Source of the DNA: CBDCNH01 sp965219015 | GTDB taxonomy: Bacteria; Pseudomonadota; Alphaproteobacteria; Rhodobacterales; Rhodobacteraceae | Direction: 5' to 3' | Length of the DNA: 64,000 nucleotides | NCBI GenBank assembly: GCA_965219015.1 | Contig: CBDCNH010000013.1 | Location: 682,001 to 746,000, forward strand | Shown here: piece after piece, positions 34,990-46,883 of the stretch | Layout: every line of letters begins with the position of its first letter | Position numbering within the stretch: the first letter of the stretch is position 1 | Program-made: the position numbers and the translations under genes | The notes under the pieces: generated by a model | Databases searched by the model: none | Told to the model about the DNA's origin: nothing | What the model saw: the letters and a program-made list of their open reading frames with translations, nothing else

Positions 34990-35138
34990 CGGCTGGCTCC
35001 GGGCTTGCGGCTGGCGTGGCGGGTAGCGCAGATCGGCCAACGGGGCAAGCGGGCCGCGTGGCGCGTTTACCATTGCGTAACCAAGCCCGCGGCAGTGTCC
35101 GTCGCATGATCCGCACGCGGTTTTTTCAGGAATCGGTG

Positions 35139-35954
35139 ATGCCGCGCTTCAAGGGCGCGGACTGGGACCGCGCGCCGGTGCGCGACCCCTACGCCGGCAC
35201 CTCGGCGCGGGCGCTGGGCCCGTCGGCGACATTCGACGCCGACGACGATGACGTGCAAGCGCCGCAGGGTGCGAAGGGCCTGCCGAGCTACATCCGCGAT
35301 CACCGCAAGCGGCTGCGAGCACGGTTTCTCGAAGGCGGCGCGCAGGCGATGCCGGACTACGAGCTGCTGGAGCTTGTGCTTTTCCGTGCGATCCCCCGGA
35401 TGGATGTGAAGCCATTGGCGCGGCTGCTTCTGGAAACCTTCGGCGACTTCAACCGGGTGGTCTCGGCGCCGTTGCCGCGGCTCATGGCGGTGCCGGGCGT
35501 GGGCGAGGCCGTCGCGGCGGAGATCAAGATCGTCGAGGCCGCGGCCCACCGGATGGCGCGCAGCCGCGTCATGCAAAAGGAGGCGCTGTCGTCGTGGGAC
35601 GCGCTGGTGGACTACTGCCACACCTCAATGGCGCACCGCGAGACCGAGCAGTTCCGCGTGCTCTATCTCGACCGCAAGAACGTCCTCATCGCCGACGAAG
35701 AGCAGGCGCGCGGCACGGTGGACCATGTGCCGGTCTATCCGCGCGAGGTCGTGAAGCGCGCGTTGGAGCTCAACGCCTCGGCGCTGATCCTCGTTCACAA
35801 CCACCCGTCGGGCGATCCGACGCCCTCGAAGGCCGACATCACGATGACGGCGCAGATCGAGGACGCGGCGAAGGCGCTGGGACTGACGCTGCACGACCAC
35901 CTCATCATCGGCAAGTCGCGCGAGCTCAGCTTCCGCGCCGAGGGCTACCTCTAG
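35139..35954 (+). CDS. radC: RadC family JAB-domain protein
   Basis: RadC-like protein (271 aa from ATG 35139). An N-terminal helix-hairpin-helix region (LLELVLFRAIPRMDVKPLAR, VPGVGEAVAAEI) precedes a JAB/MPN domain. The metal motif is HNHPSGDPTPSKAD with the LHDHLIIG ending. The historic link to DNA repair in E. coli is doubtful; the biochemical role is unknown. A start at 35106 would add eleven residues; 35139 has a better AGGA spacing. Convergent with secA. Confidence 0.88.
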   Translation: MPRFKGADWDRAPVRDPYAGTSARALGPSATFDADDDDVQAPQGAKGLPSYIRDHRKRLRARFLEGGAQAMPDYELLELVLFRAIPRMDVKPLARLLLETFGDFNRVVSAPLPRLMAVPGVGEAVAAEIKIVEAAAHRMARSRVMQKEALSSWDALVDYCHTSMAHRETEQFRVLYLDRKNVLIADEEQARGTVDHVPVYPREVVKRALELNASALILVHNHPSGDPTPSKADITMTAQIEDAAKALGLTLHDHLIIGKSRELSFRAEGYL

Positions 35955-35958
35955 CCGG

Positions 35959-38667
<2,709 letters not shown>

Positions 38668-38854
38668 GGGATCTCCGAGAGCATGATCTGACGGCATCGT
38701 GCGAGGGCGGTGCCTTGCCGCCTGCCGCAGCCTCTCCTAGAAGGGCCGCGAAACAAGCGGTGAGGCCGTCTTCCGACCTTTCGCGCGATGTAGTCGGCCC
38801 GCCCCTTCGTGTCAACGTCGAGGGGACGTGCCGCCCCCCTGCCAGGAGACCCCA

Positions 38855-39781
38855 ATGACCCAGAAGACCTTCACATTCTGCCTCGGCGCTGGCCTCGCCC
38901 TGGCGCTCGTCGTCCCTGCCTTCGCGCAGGATGCGACGCCCGTTCCGCCTCCCGCGGAAGGCACCGCGCCTGCGGGCAACACGGCTCCGGCCGCGGCGGA
39001 GTCGAAGCCTGCGACGGCCGACACCGTCGTTGCAACCGTCGATGGCATCGACATCACCGTCGGCAACATGATCGTGCTCCGGTCGCGGCTTCCTGAGCAG
39101 TATCAGAAGCTTCCGGATGACGTGCTCTTCAAGGGCATCCTCGAGCAGCTGATCCAGCAGACAGCGCTCGCGGAATCGGTTCCCGAGCCGCTGTCGAAGA
39201 AGGATGAAATCGCGATCGAGAACGACCGCCGGGCCTATCTTGCCGGAAGCGCGGTCGATGCCGTGGCAGGGGCCGCCGTCACGGACGAGGCGCTGCAAAA
39301 GGCCTATGACGCGAAGTACGCGTCGGCCGAGCCTGCGAAAGAATACAATGCATCGCATATTCTCGTGGCGACGGAGGATGAGGCGAAGGCCATCAAGGCC
39401 GAACTCGACCAGGGCGGGGATTTCGCCAAGCTCGCCGAGGAGAAATCGTCGGACGGATCGGCAGCGAGCGGCGGCTCGCTCGGTTGGTTCGGCAGCGGCA
39501 TGATGGTGAAGCCCTTCGAGGACGCCGTGGTCGCGCTCGAGCCGGGAAAGGTTTCGGACCCGATCCAGACCCAGTTCGGGTGGCATATCATCAAGCTCAA
39601 CGAGACGCGCATGTCGGCGGCCCCTGCGCTCGACACGGTGCGCGACGAGCTGGCGGCCGACATCCAGCAAAAGGCCGTCGAAGCGAAGATCGCCGACCTG
39701 ACCGCTTCGGCCAAGATCGAACGCTCGTCGGATGGCATTGACCCCGCGGTGCTGCACGATCAGGCTTTGCTGACGCAATAA
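38855..39781 (+). CDS. PpiC-type peptidylprolyl isomerase
   Basis: Periplasmic parvulin-type prolyl isomerase (308 aa), a folding helper for exported proteins. A Sec signal peptide ends at AFAQD (residue 24), followed by a Pro/Ala/Thr-rich linker and an SurA-like N domain. The rotamase domain spans about 155-250 (YNASHILVATEDEAK, SGGSLGWFGSGMMVKPFEDAV, TQFGWHIIKLNETR). Shine-Dalgarno AGGAG precedes ATG 38855. It lies between secA and argJ, so Sec export and folding genes are side by side. Confidence 0.9.
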   Translation: MTQKTFTFCLGAGLALALVVPAFAQDATPVPPPAEGTAPAGNTAPAAAESKPATADTVVATVDGIDITVGNMIVLRSRLPEQYQKLPDDVLFKGILEQLIQQTALAESVPEPLSKKDEIAIENDRRAYLAGSAVDAVAGAAVTDEALQKAYDAKYASAEPAKEYNASHILVATEDEAKAIKAELDQGGDFAKLAEEKSSDGSAASGGSLGWFGSGMMVKPFEDAVVALEPGKVSDPIQTQFGWHIIKLNETRMSAAPALDTVRDELAADIQQKAVEAKIADLTASAKIERSSDGIDPAVLHDQALLTQ

Positions 39782-39789
39782 CCGGGGGG

Positions 39790-41178
39790 ATGGCGTTGGC
39801 CAAGAAGGGCGCATCGGGAAAGAAAGCCTGGAAGGCCAAGGCGAAGGCGCGGAAGGCCGAGGCGCTCGACCTCGGCAAGCGCGTGACCAAGCTCGCGCGG
39901 AGGCTTAAGCGGGCCGGAGGGGAAGTGGCTGATGCCGGCGCGCGAGTCTCGCCGCTGGCGCCCGCTGCGTTTCCCGACCTGCCGGTCATCGCTGGCGTTG
40001 CCTTCGCGACTTCCGAGGCTGCGATCAAGGCCCCGGGGCGGCCCGACGTGATGCTCGTGCGACTTGATCCCGGCACCACCATCGCCGGCGTCTTCACGCG
40101 TTCGGCCACCCGTGCGGCGCCGGTGCTCGACTGCGAGGCGAAGCTGCGCGGGCGGGTCGCGCGCGATGCGGGCGCCGCGATCGTCGTAAACTCCGGCAAC
40201 GCCAATGCCTTCACTGGGGCAGAGGGCGTGGCCGGGGTCGCCCGCATCGCAGACGCCGTCGCCGAGGCGCTCGGGATTCCCGTGGCCCGTGTCTACACCG
40301 CATCGACGGGCGTGATCGGTCAGGCGCTTCCCGACGACCGGATACGGAATGTCATCGGAGACCTCGCGAACGGCCTCGATCCCGCGGGCATCGCGGACGC
40401 CGCACGGGCGATCATGACGACCGACACGTTTCCCAAAGGAGCCTCTGCCGAGGTGGAAGGCGAAGGCGGCACGATCCGCATCGCAGGCATCGCCAAGGGA
40501 TCGGGCATGATCGCGCCAGACCTGGGGACGATGCTCAGCTATATCTTCACCGACGCGTCGATCGCCGCACCGGCGCTGCAGAAAATGCTGTCTCGTCAAA
40601 CCGGCGCGAGCTTTAACGCGATCACCGTGGATGGCGATACATCGACGTCCGACACTGTGATGCTCGCGGCGACCGGCAAGGGATCGGCGGCGCCCATCAC
40701 CGATCTGCGCGCAAGGACCGCGCGCGCTTTCGAAGCTGCGCTCGGCCGGGTGATGCAGGATCTCGCGCACCAGATCGTCCGTGACGGCGAGGGTGCCACG
40801 AAATTCGTCGAGGTCCGCGTGACCGGTGCCGCGGACGCGGCCGATGCGCGGCGGGTGGCGATGAGCGTGGCCAATTCCCCGCTCGTCAAGACCGCGGTCG
40901 CCGGCGCCGATCCGAACTGGGGACGGATCGTGATGGCCGTCGGCAAATCGGGAGCCAGGGCCGACCGCGATCGGCTCGCGATCCGCTTCGGCGACGTGCT
41001 TGTGGCCGCGAACGGACAGGTGGCGCCGGAGTACCGCGAAGTGGACGGCGTGGCCGAGATGCGGCGGGACACCGTCGTCATTGGCGTCGATCTTGGCCTT
41101 GCAAAGGGTGCGGCGACCGTCTGGACCTGCGACCTCACCGCCCGTTACATCGAGATCAATGCTGACTATCGCTCGTGA
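39790..41178 (+). CDS. argJ: bifunctional glutamate N-acetyltransferase / amino-acid acetyltransferase ArgJ
   Basis: ArgJ (462 aa) moves the acetyl group from acetylornithine to glutamate and can also acetylate glutamate with acetyl-CoA. It self-cleaves before a conserved Thr. Here the cleavage site is GSGMIAPDLG / TMLSYIFTD (Thr247), with Gly rather than the usual Ala before Thr. The oxyanion and product motifs (ASTGVIGQ, TVDGDTSTSDT, GADPNWGRI) are present. The first 45 residues form a Lys/Ala-rich extension. It overlaps mutT by four bases. argG is also in the window, frameshifted. Confidence 0.95.
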   Translation: MALAKKGASGKKAWKAKAKARKAEALDLGKRVTKLARRLKRAGGEVADAGARVSPLAPAAFPDLPVIAGVAFATSEAAIKAPGRPDVMLVRLDPGTTIAGVFTRSATRAAPVLDCEAKLRGRVARDAGAAIVVNSGNANAFTGAEGVAGVARIADAVAEALGIPVARVYTASTGVIGQALPDDRIRNVIGDLANGLDPAGIADAARAIMTTDTFPKGASAEVEGEGGTIRIAGIAKGSGMIAPDLGTMLSYIFTDASIAAPALQKMLSRQTGASFNAITVDGDTSTSDTVMLAATGKGSAAPITDLRARTARAFEAALGRVMQDLAHQIVRDGEGATKFVEVRVTGAADAADARRVAMSVANSPLVKTAVAGADPNWGRIVMAVGKSGARADRDRLAIRFGDVLVAANGQVAPEYREVDGVAEMRRDTVVIGVDLGLAKGAATVWTCDLTARYIEINADYRS

Positions 41179-41573
41179 CGCTCGTCCTTGTCGTGGCGGC
41201 GGCACTCATCGATCGCGACGGCCGGGTGTTGATGGCCCGTCGGCCCGAGGGCAAGCCGATGGCCGGGCTCTGGGAGTTTCCCGGCGGCAAGATCGAGCCC
41301 GGCGAGACGCCGGAGGCGGCGCTGATCCGGGAGCTGGCCGAGGAGCTTGGCATCGCGACCTGGGCGAGTTGCCTCGCCCCGTTGGCCTTCGCTAGCCATA
41401 GTTACGCGGACTTCCACCTTCTGATGCCGCTTTTCGCCTGCCGCAAGTGGGAGGGAATCCCCGCGCCGTTGGTCGCCCAGGAAATTGCCTGGAAGCGTCC
41501 GGCCGAGCTTGCCGGTCTGCCGATGCCGGACGCGGACCGCCCCCTGGTTGCAATGCTGCGCGACTGGCTGTGA
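41175..41573 (+). CDS. mutT: (deoxy)nucleoside triphosphate pyrophosphohydrolase, MutT-like Nudix
   Basis: Nudix hydrolase (132 aa) that removes 8-oxo-dGTP and similar oxidised nucleotides. The Nudix box reads GGKIEPGETPEAALIRELAEELG. The start is GTG 41175, overlapping the end of argJ by four bases (GTGA), so translation is coupled. Pairing with argJ and secA is common in Rhodobacterales. Length is as expected for MutT. Confidence 0.92.
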   Translation: MTLVLVVAAALIDRDGRVLMARRPEGKPMAGLWEFPGGKIEPGETPEAALIRELAEELGIATWASCLAPLAFASHSYADFHLLMPLFACRKWEGIPAPLVAQEIAWKRPAELAGLPMPDADRPLVAMLRDWL

Positions 41574-41747
41574 CCGCCTGCTTTTGCGGCAGACTGTGCT
41601 TCGAAGTCGGCTCATGTGGCAGGTTCGTCACAAACGTTCGCATGGAGTGTCGATATTAATCACAATTCTATGAGGTTCGCCCATTTTGTTCGTGCTTTGA
41701 AAACCTTTCGATCCTACATTTTAGTCACAGGACATGGAGGACACGTT

Positions 41748-41894
41748 ATGATCCGCACGATCTCGCTCGGGAGCTACATCTCCGTGCAGGGAATGTTCAT
41801 CCGCGCGCTGGACGACGGCAAGATTGTTGTCCGCGACGGCGAGCGCACCTTCGTCGGGTTTCCGGTGACCGGCCGGAGCGCTCAAGCCGCGTGA
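41748..41894 (+). CDS. small conserved protein (MIRTISLGS type)
   Basis: 48-aa protein, MIRTISLGSYISVQGMFIRA then LDDGKIVVRDGERTFVGFPV. I recognise near-identical small proteins in many Rhodobacterales, where function is unknown. A GGAGG Shine-Dalgarno sits correctly before ATG 41748. Upstream DNA (41640-41740) is unusually A/T-rich, as expected for an independent promoter. It is a real small gene but its role is unknown. Confidence 0.75.
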   Translation: MIRTISLGSYISVQGMFIRALDDGKIVVRDGERTFVGFPVTGRSAQAA

Positions 41895-42076
41895 CGTGCC
41901 GGCCGGAGGTGGTCGCAGGTCGGCTTCCGCCGACGATCACGTCGTCTTGTCTGCTCCGGCCGCACTCGCCGTGAACCTCCACGCCGCACTGCTGGCGGGC
42001 GGTTGACACGGCCGGAGAATGTGACCAGCCAATGCCGGTCATCACCTCGACTGATCCCCGATCAGGCGGACGGAAA

Positions 42077-44590
42077 TCAGGCCAGGCGCCGCTCGACCTC
42101 TTCCCGCTCGAAGATCTCGATCACGTCGCCTGCGCGGATGTCTTCGTAATTCTCGAAGGCCATACCGCACTCCTGCCCGGAGACGACCTCGCGAACCTCG
42201 TCCTTGAAGCGCTTGAGCGTCTTCAGCGTGCCTTCGTGGATCACCACGTCGTCGCGCAAGAGGCGAACCCCGGCAGACCGCCGTGCGACGCCTTCGGTCA
42301 CGAGGCAGCCGGCGACCTTGCCGACGTTCGAGACGTGGAAGACCTCCTTGATCGTCGCGTAGCCGATGAAGGTCTCGCGGATCTCGTTCGACAGGAGCCC
42401 GGACGCCGCCGCCTTCACCACGTCCACGAGGTCGTAGATGACCGAGTAGTACCGGATGTCGACACCCTTCTGGTTCGCCGCCGCACGTGCCGAGGAGTTG
42501 GCGCGGACGTTGAACCCGATGACCGGAGCGCCGGACGCTTCCGCGAGGCTCACGTCGGATTCGGTGATCGCACCGACGCCGGAGTGCAGCACGCGGACGC
42601 GCACCTCCTCGTTGCCGATCTTCTCGAGCGCCTGCGTGATCGCCTCGGCCGAGCCCTGCACGTCCGCCTTCACGACGAGCGGCAACTCCGACACCGACTG
42701 GTCCGCCTTGGCCTTGGCCATCAGCTGTTCCATCGTCGTCGTGGCACCGACCGCGGCGCGCTTGTCCTTGGCGGCCTGCGCGCGGTAGTCGGCAATCTCG
42801 CGGGCCTGGCCTTCGGTCTCGACGACGTTGAGCACGTCGCCGGCCGCCGGTGTGCCCGCGAGCCCCAGCACCTCCACCGGCACCGAGGGCCCCGCTTCCT
42901 TGACGCGCTCGCCCTTGTCGTTGACGAGCGCGCGCACCTTGCCCCAAACTTCGCCCGCGACGAAGATGTCGCCCTGCTTCAGCGTGCCGTTCTGCACCAG
43001 CACGGTCGCCACGGGCCCGCGGCCGACGTCGAGCTTGGCCTCGATCACGGCGCCGACCGCAGGACGGTCAGGGTTGGCGGAGAGGTCAAGCACCTCGGCT
43101 TGCAGCGCGATGTTCTCCAGAAGCTCGTCGAGCCCCTCGCCCGTCGTCGCCGAAACCTCGACGTCGAGGACGTCGCCGGACATCTTCTCGACGACGACTT
43201 CGTGCTGCAGCAGGTCGGTGCGGACCTTCGTCGGGTTCGCCGACGGCTTGTCGATCTTGTTGATCGCCACGATCATCGGGACGCCCGCGGCGCGCGCATG
43301 GGCGATGGCCTCGACGGTCTGAGGCATCACCGCGTCGTCGGCGGCGACGACGAGGATCACAATGTCCGTGACCTGCGCGCCCCTTGCCCGCATCGACGTG
43401 AAGGCCGCGTGGCCCGGCGTATCGAGGAAGGTCAGCACCGCGCCGCCGTCGGTCGTGACCTGATAGGCGCCGATGTGCTGCGTGATACCGCCCGCCTCGC
43501 CAGAGACGACGTTCGCGTGGCGGATCGCGTCGAGGAGCGAGGTCTTGCCGTGATCGACGTGGCCCATGATCGTCACGATCGGCGGGCGCGGCTTCAGATC
43601 GGCCTTGGCGTCCTTCGTCTGGGTGATGACCTGCTCCACGTCTGCGTCCGAGACGCGTACCGCGCGATGGCCGAATTCCTCGATGATGAGCTCGGCCGTA
43701 TCGGCGTCGATGGGCTGGTTCATCGTCGCCATGACGCCCATCTTCATCAGGGACTTCACGACATCGGCCGCGCGTTCGGCCATGCGGTTCGCGAGTTCCT
43801 GCACGACGATCTGCTCGGGCAGCTGCACGTCGCGCACCATTTTCTCGCGCGCCATGTTGAGGCCGAGCGCCTTTTGGCGGGCACGCTCCTGCTTGCGCTT
43901 CATCGCGGCAAGCGAGCGCTGACGTCCGCCTTCGCCCGCAAGCGCCTCGGTCAGGGTGAGCTTGCCCGTGCGGCGGCTGTCGTCGCCCTTCTTGCGGCTG
44001 TCGCGGTCGCTTTCGCGGTCCCGGTCGGTCTTGCGCGGCGCCGACGAGGGTCGCGCGACCGAACGCTCTGCTGCCGGACCGACCGGAGCCGCCGCAGCGG
44101 CGGGCTCGGCACGCGGCTCGGCGGCCCGGCGCGCAGTCGCGGCGGCCTCGCGTTCCTTGCGTGCCTCCTCTTCCTGCTTTTCGCGGACGGCGGCCTCGTG
44201 CTCGCGGGCCTCGCGCTCTTTGGCCTCGATCTCCTCGCGGCGGCGCTGGCGGTCTTCCTCGCGCTGGCGCTCGTCATCGGCGCGGGTCCGGGCATCCTCC
44301 TGCTCGCGGGCGCGCGCGGCCTGCACGGCCTTCAGCCGACGCTCCATCTCGCTGTCGGAGATGCCGGCCGGGCGGCGCGACGGATGTGCAAGATGCGGTG
44401 CCGCGCCGGCACCCGGGCCGGCGCTCGCCACCGGGGGCGGCGCGGGGGTCGCCTTGGGCACGACCACGCGCTTGCGCTTCGTCTCGACCACGACGCTCTT
44501 CGTGCGGCCATGGCTGAAGCTTTGCTTCACCTGCGCGGGGATCGATCCCCCCCGAAGACCGAGAGGCTTCTTGCCGTCTGTATCGCTCAT
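42077..44590 (-). CDS. infB: translation initiation factor IF-2
   Basis: IF-2 (837 aa), GTPase that places fMet-tRNA on the 30S subunit and helps join subunits. The N-terminal third is a charged Arg/Glu-rich linker region. The G domain begins around residue 340 with TIMGHVDHGKTSLLDAIRH, then FLDTPGHAAFTSMRARG and AINKIDK; C-terminal domains follow (GECGMAFENYEDI-like ending, here GQECGMAFENYEDIRAGDVI). It overlaps ylxR by four bases and ends the rimP-nusA-ylxR-infB operon. Confidence 0.97.
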   Translation of the reverse strand: MSDTDGKKPLGLRGGSIPAQVKQSFSHGRTKSVVVETKRKRVVVPKATPAPPPVASAGPGAGAAPHLAHPSRRPAGISDSEMERRLKAVQAARAREQEDARTRADDERQREEDRQRRREEIEAKEREAREHEAAVREKQEEEARKEREAAATARRAAEPRAEPAAAAAPVGPAAERSVARPSSAPRKTDRDRESDRDSRKKGDDSRRTGKLTLTEALAGEGGRQRSLAAMKRKQERARQKALGLNMAREKMVRDVQLPEQIVVQELANRMAERAADVVKSLMKMGVMATMNQPIDADTAELIIEEFGHRAVRVSDADVEQVITQTKDAKADLKPRPPIVTIMGHVDHGKTSLLDAIRHANVVSGEAGGITQHIGAYQVTTDGGAVLTFLDTPGHAAFTSMRARGAQVTDIVILVVAADDAVMPQTVEAIAHARAAGVPMIVAINKIDKPSANPTKVRTDLLQHEVVVEKMSGDVLDVEVSATTGEGLDELLENIALQAEVLDLSANPDRPAVGAVIEAKLDVGRGPVATVLVQNGTLKQGDIFVAGEVWGKVRALVNDKGERVKEAGPSVPVEVLGLAGTPAAGDVLNVVETEGQAREIADYRAQAAKDKRAAVGATTTMEQLMAKAKADQSVSELPLVVKADVQGSAEAITQALEKIGNEEVRVRVLHSGVGAITESDVSLAEASGAPVIGFNVRANSSARAAANQKGVDIRYYSVIYDLVDVVKAAASGLLSNEIRETFIGYATIKEVFHVSNVGKVAGCLVTEGVARRSAGVRLLRDDVVIHEGTLKTLKRFKDEVREVVSGQECGMAFENYEDIRAGDVIEIFEREEVERRLA

Positions 44591-45249
44591 GCGTCTTTCG
44601 TATCCTTCGCGGCGGCAATCCCGCCGATGATTCCATGTCGTGGGGAGGCGGTCGTGGCCGTCCCCCGTATGCCCCGGAGTCTTGCGGCGTCCTCTACAAC
44701 ACGCGTTGCGAGTCCGCCAGCCGCAAGCGCGCCGTGTATCACATGATGGCGCCCGAAGGCAAAACCCAATTCCTGCGCCGTCAGCCCGTCGACGAGTGCG
44801 CCCGTCCGGTCCGGCGGCCGCAGCTTCGCGCGCCCCCGTTCCGAGCCGTCACTGGCCTGCAGGAGCACCGCCGCGCGTCCCGAGACGAGCCATTCCTTGA
44901 CCTTCTCGAACCCCGCGACCGCCTCGCCGGCCTTCCGCGCGAGGCTGACGAGTTCGAGGAGGCGCTGCGCCAGCAGCATCTCCACATCCTCGACAAGCGC
45001 ATCCGGCACCTTGACCGATTGCTTCGCCGCCCTCGCGAAGAGCCCTTTCCCGGCCGCCCGCACCAGAGCCGTGCGATCCGCCGTCACCCACATCCCCCGT
45101 CCGGGCAGGCGCCCGAGGATGTCGGGCACGACCTGCGACTCCGGGCCGACCACGAATCGCACGAGCCCCGCCTTCGGCCCGGTCTCGCCGGTTGCGATGC
45201 AGCGCCGCTCCGGACCGTCGTCCGCCTTGTCCCGGCCCCCGCGCGTCAA
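44587..45249 (-). CDS. RNA-binding protein, YlxR (DUF448) / L7Ae-like
   Basis: 220-aa two-domain RNA-binding protein typical of alphaproteobacterial nusA operons. The N-terminal YlxR domain shows RRCIATGETGPKAGLVRFVV and GRLPGRGMWVTADR; the C-terminal part resembles L7Ae/L30e (LLELVSLARKAGEAVAGFEKV). No ATG or GTG suits the family N-terminus; a TTG at 45249 with a GGGAGGG Shine-Dalgarno is the probable start. It sits between nusA and infB. Confidence 0.88.
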   Translation of the reverse strand: MTRGGRDKADDGPERRCIATGETGPKAGLVRFVVGPESQVVPDILGRLPGRGMWVTADRTALVRAAGKGLFARAAKQSVKVPDALVEDVEMLLAQRLLELVSLARKAGEAVAGFEKVKEWLVSGRAAVLLQASDGSERGRAKLRPPDRTGALVDGLTAQELGFAFGRHHVIHGALAAGGLATRVVEDAARLRGIRGTATTASPRHGIIGGIAAAKDTKDA

Positions 45250-45262
45250 GGCATCCCTCCCG

Positions 45263-46867
45263 TCAGGCCTCGGCTTCGACCTCTTCCGCTTCGGCGTCCG
45301 CTGCCGCCTCGAGTTCGGTCGGGTCGACCCAGCCGAGCATGACACGCGCGGTCATCACGAGGTGCTGGGCTTCCTCGAGGCTCATGTCGAACTTCTCGAG
45401 GACGCCCTCGTCCTTCACGCGGGCCCCGTTCACCGTGGTCCAGCCGCCGGCAAGCTCCCAGTCCGCACAGGTCGCGAAGTCCTCGAGGGTCTTCACGCCG
45501 TCATGCGCCAGCGCTTCGATCATCTGGGGGGACAGGCCCTCGAATTCAATGAGCGCCTCCTCGGTGCCCATCGCGCGGGCGGTCTCGAGCGCCTTGAGGT
45601 TGGCCGCCTCGAGGTTGTCGCGGGCGCGGGCCTGCAATTCGGACGCCGTGCTCTCGTCGAAGCCGTCGATGGTCAGCAGCTCGTCGAGATCGACGTAGGC
45701 GACTTCCTCGAGCGTCGTGAAGCCCTCTGCCACGAGGAGCTGCGCCAGCACCTCGTCCACGTCGAGCGCCTCGACGAAGAGCGCCGTCCGCTCGGTGAAC
45801 TCGGCCTGCCGGCGCTCGCTTTCCTGCGCCTCGGTCATGATGTCGATGTCGAGCCCGGTGAGCTGGCTCGCGAGCCGCACGTTCTGGCCCCGCCGGCCGA
45901 TCGCGAGCGAGAGCTGCTCGTCGGGCACCACGACCTCGATCCGCGTCGCGTCCTCGTCGATCACGACCTTCGACACCTCGGCGGGCTGCAGCGCGTTTAC
46001 GAGGAAGGTGGCCTGGTCCTGGTTCCAAGGGATGATGTCGATCTTTTCGCCCTGCAACTCGTTCACCACCGCCTGCACGCGGGAGCCCCTCATTCCGACG
46101 CAGGCACCCACGGGGTCGATCGAGCTGTCGTAGCTGATGACGGCGATCTTGGCGCGGCTGCCGGGGTCGCGGGCGACCGCCTTGATCTCGATGATGTTGT
46201 CGTAGATCTCCGGCACTTCCATCTTGAAGAGCTCGGCCATGAACTGCGGGTCGGTGCGGCTGAGGAAGATCTGCGGGCCGCGCAGCTCGCGCCGCACGTC
46301 CTTGATGAAGCAGCGGATGCGATCGTTGGGGCGGTAGCTCTCGCGGCCGATCTTTTCGTTGCGGCGCAGGATTGCCTCGCCGCGGCCGATGTCGACGATG
46401 ATGTTGCCGTATTCCTCGCGCTTGACGACGCCATTGATGATCGTGCCCTTGCGGTGCTCGAACTCCTCGAACTGCCGGTCGCGCTCGGCCTCGCGCACCT
46501 TCTGAAGGATCACCTGCTTGGCCGATTGCGCGGCGATGCGGCCCATCTCGACGGGCGGCACCTCGTCGCGGATCTCGTCGCCGACGGTGGGTTCGGGCAG
46601 GAACTCGCGCGCCTGGTCCACCGTGAGCTGCGCCTGGTAATTCTCGACCTCGTCGACGACGGTGCGGATGCGCGTGAAGGTCGCCCGCCCCGTCTTGCGG
46701 TCGATGGCGACGCGGATGTCGAGCTCGGCGCCATAGCGCGACTTCGCGGCGCGCGCGAGGCTCTCCTCCATCGCCTCGACGACGAGGTTGGGGTCGATCA
46801 TCTTCTCGCGCGCCACGGCCTCCGCGGTCTGCAAAAGCTCGAGCTGGTTCGCCGAGGTGATTGCCAT
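45263..46867 (-). CDS. nusA: transcription termination/antitermination factor NusA
   Basis: NusA (534 aa), binds RNA polymerase and RNA to modulate pausing, termination and antitermination. In order: N-terminal polymerase-binding domain, S1 domain (TIINGVVKREEYGNIIVDIG), two KH domains (DPVGACVGMRGSRVQAVVNEL and LAIGRRGQNVRLASQLTG), then two C-terminal acidic HhH repeats and an acidic tail (EAEEVEAEA). Start ATG 46867. It follows rimP by sixteen bases. Confidence 0.97.
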   Translation of the reverse strand: MAITSANQLELLQTAEAVAREKMIDPNLVVEAMEESLARAAKSRYGAELDIRVAIDRKTGRATFTRIRTVVDEVENYQAQLTVDQAREFLPEPTVGDEIRDEVPPVEMGRIAAQSAKQVILQKVREAERDRQFEEFEHRKGTIINGVVKREEYGNIIVDIGRGEAILRRNEKIGRESYRPNDRIRCFIKDVRRELRGPQIFLSRTDPQFMAELFKMEVPEIYDNIIEIKAVARDPGSRAKIAVISYDSSIDPVGACVGMRGSRVQAVVNELQGEKIDIIPWNQDQATFLVNALQPAEVSKVVIDEDATRIEVVVPDEQLSLAIGRRGQNVRLASQLTGLDIDIMTEAQESERRQAEFTERTALFVEALDVDEVLAQLLVAEGFTTLEEVAYVDLDELLTIDGFDESTASELQARARDNLEAANLKALETARAMGTEEALIEFEGLSPQMIEALAHDGVKTLEDFATCADWELAGGWTTVNGARVKDEGVLEKFDMSLEEAQHLVMTARVMLGWVDPTELEAAADAEAEEVEAEA

Positions 46868-46883
46868 GTGTGTCGTGCTCCCG

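Noticed and set aside
42032..44746. Plus-strand open frame of about 904 codons antisense to infB
   Set aside because: Shadow of infB with His/Arg/Asp-rich low-complexity sequence; no start context.
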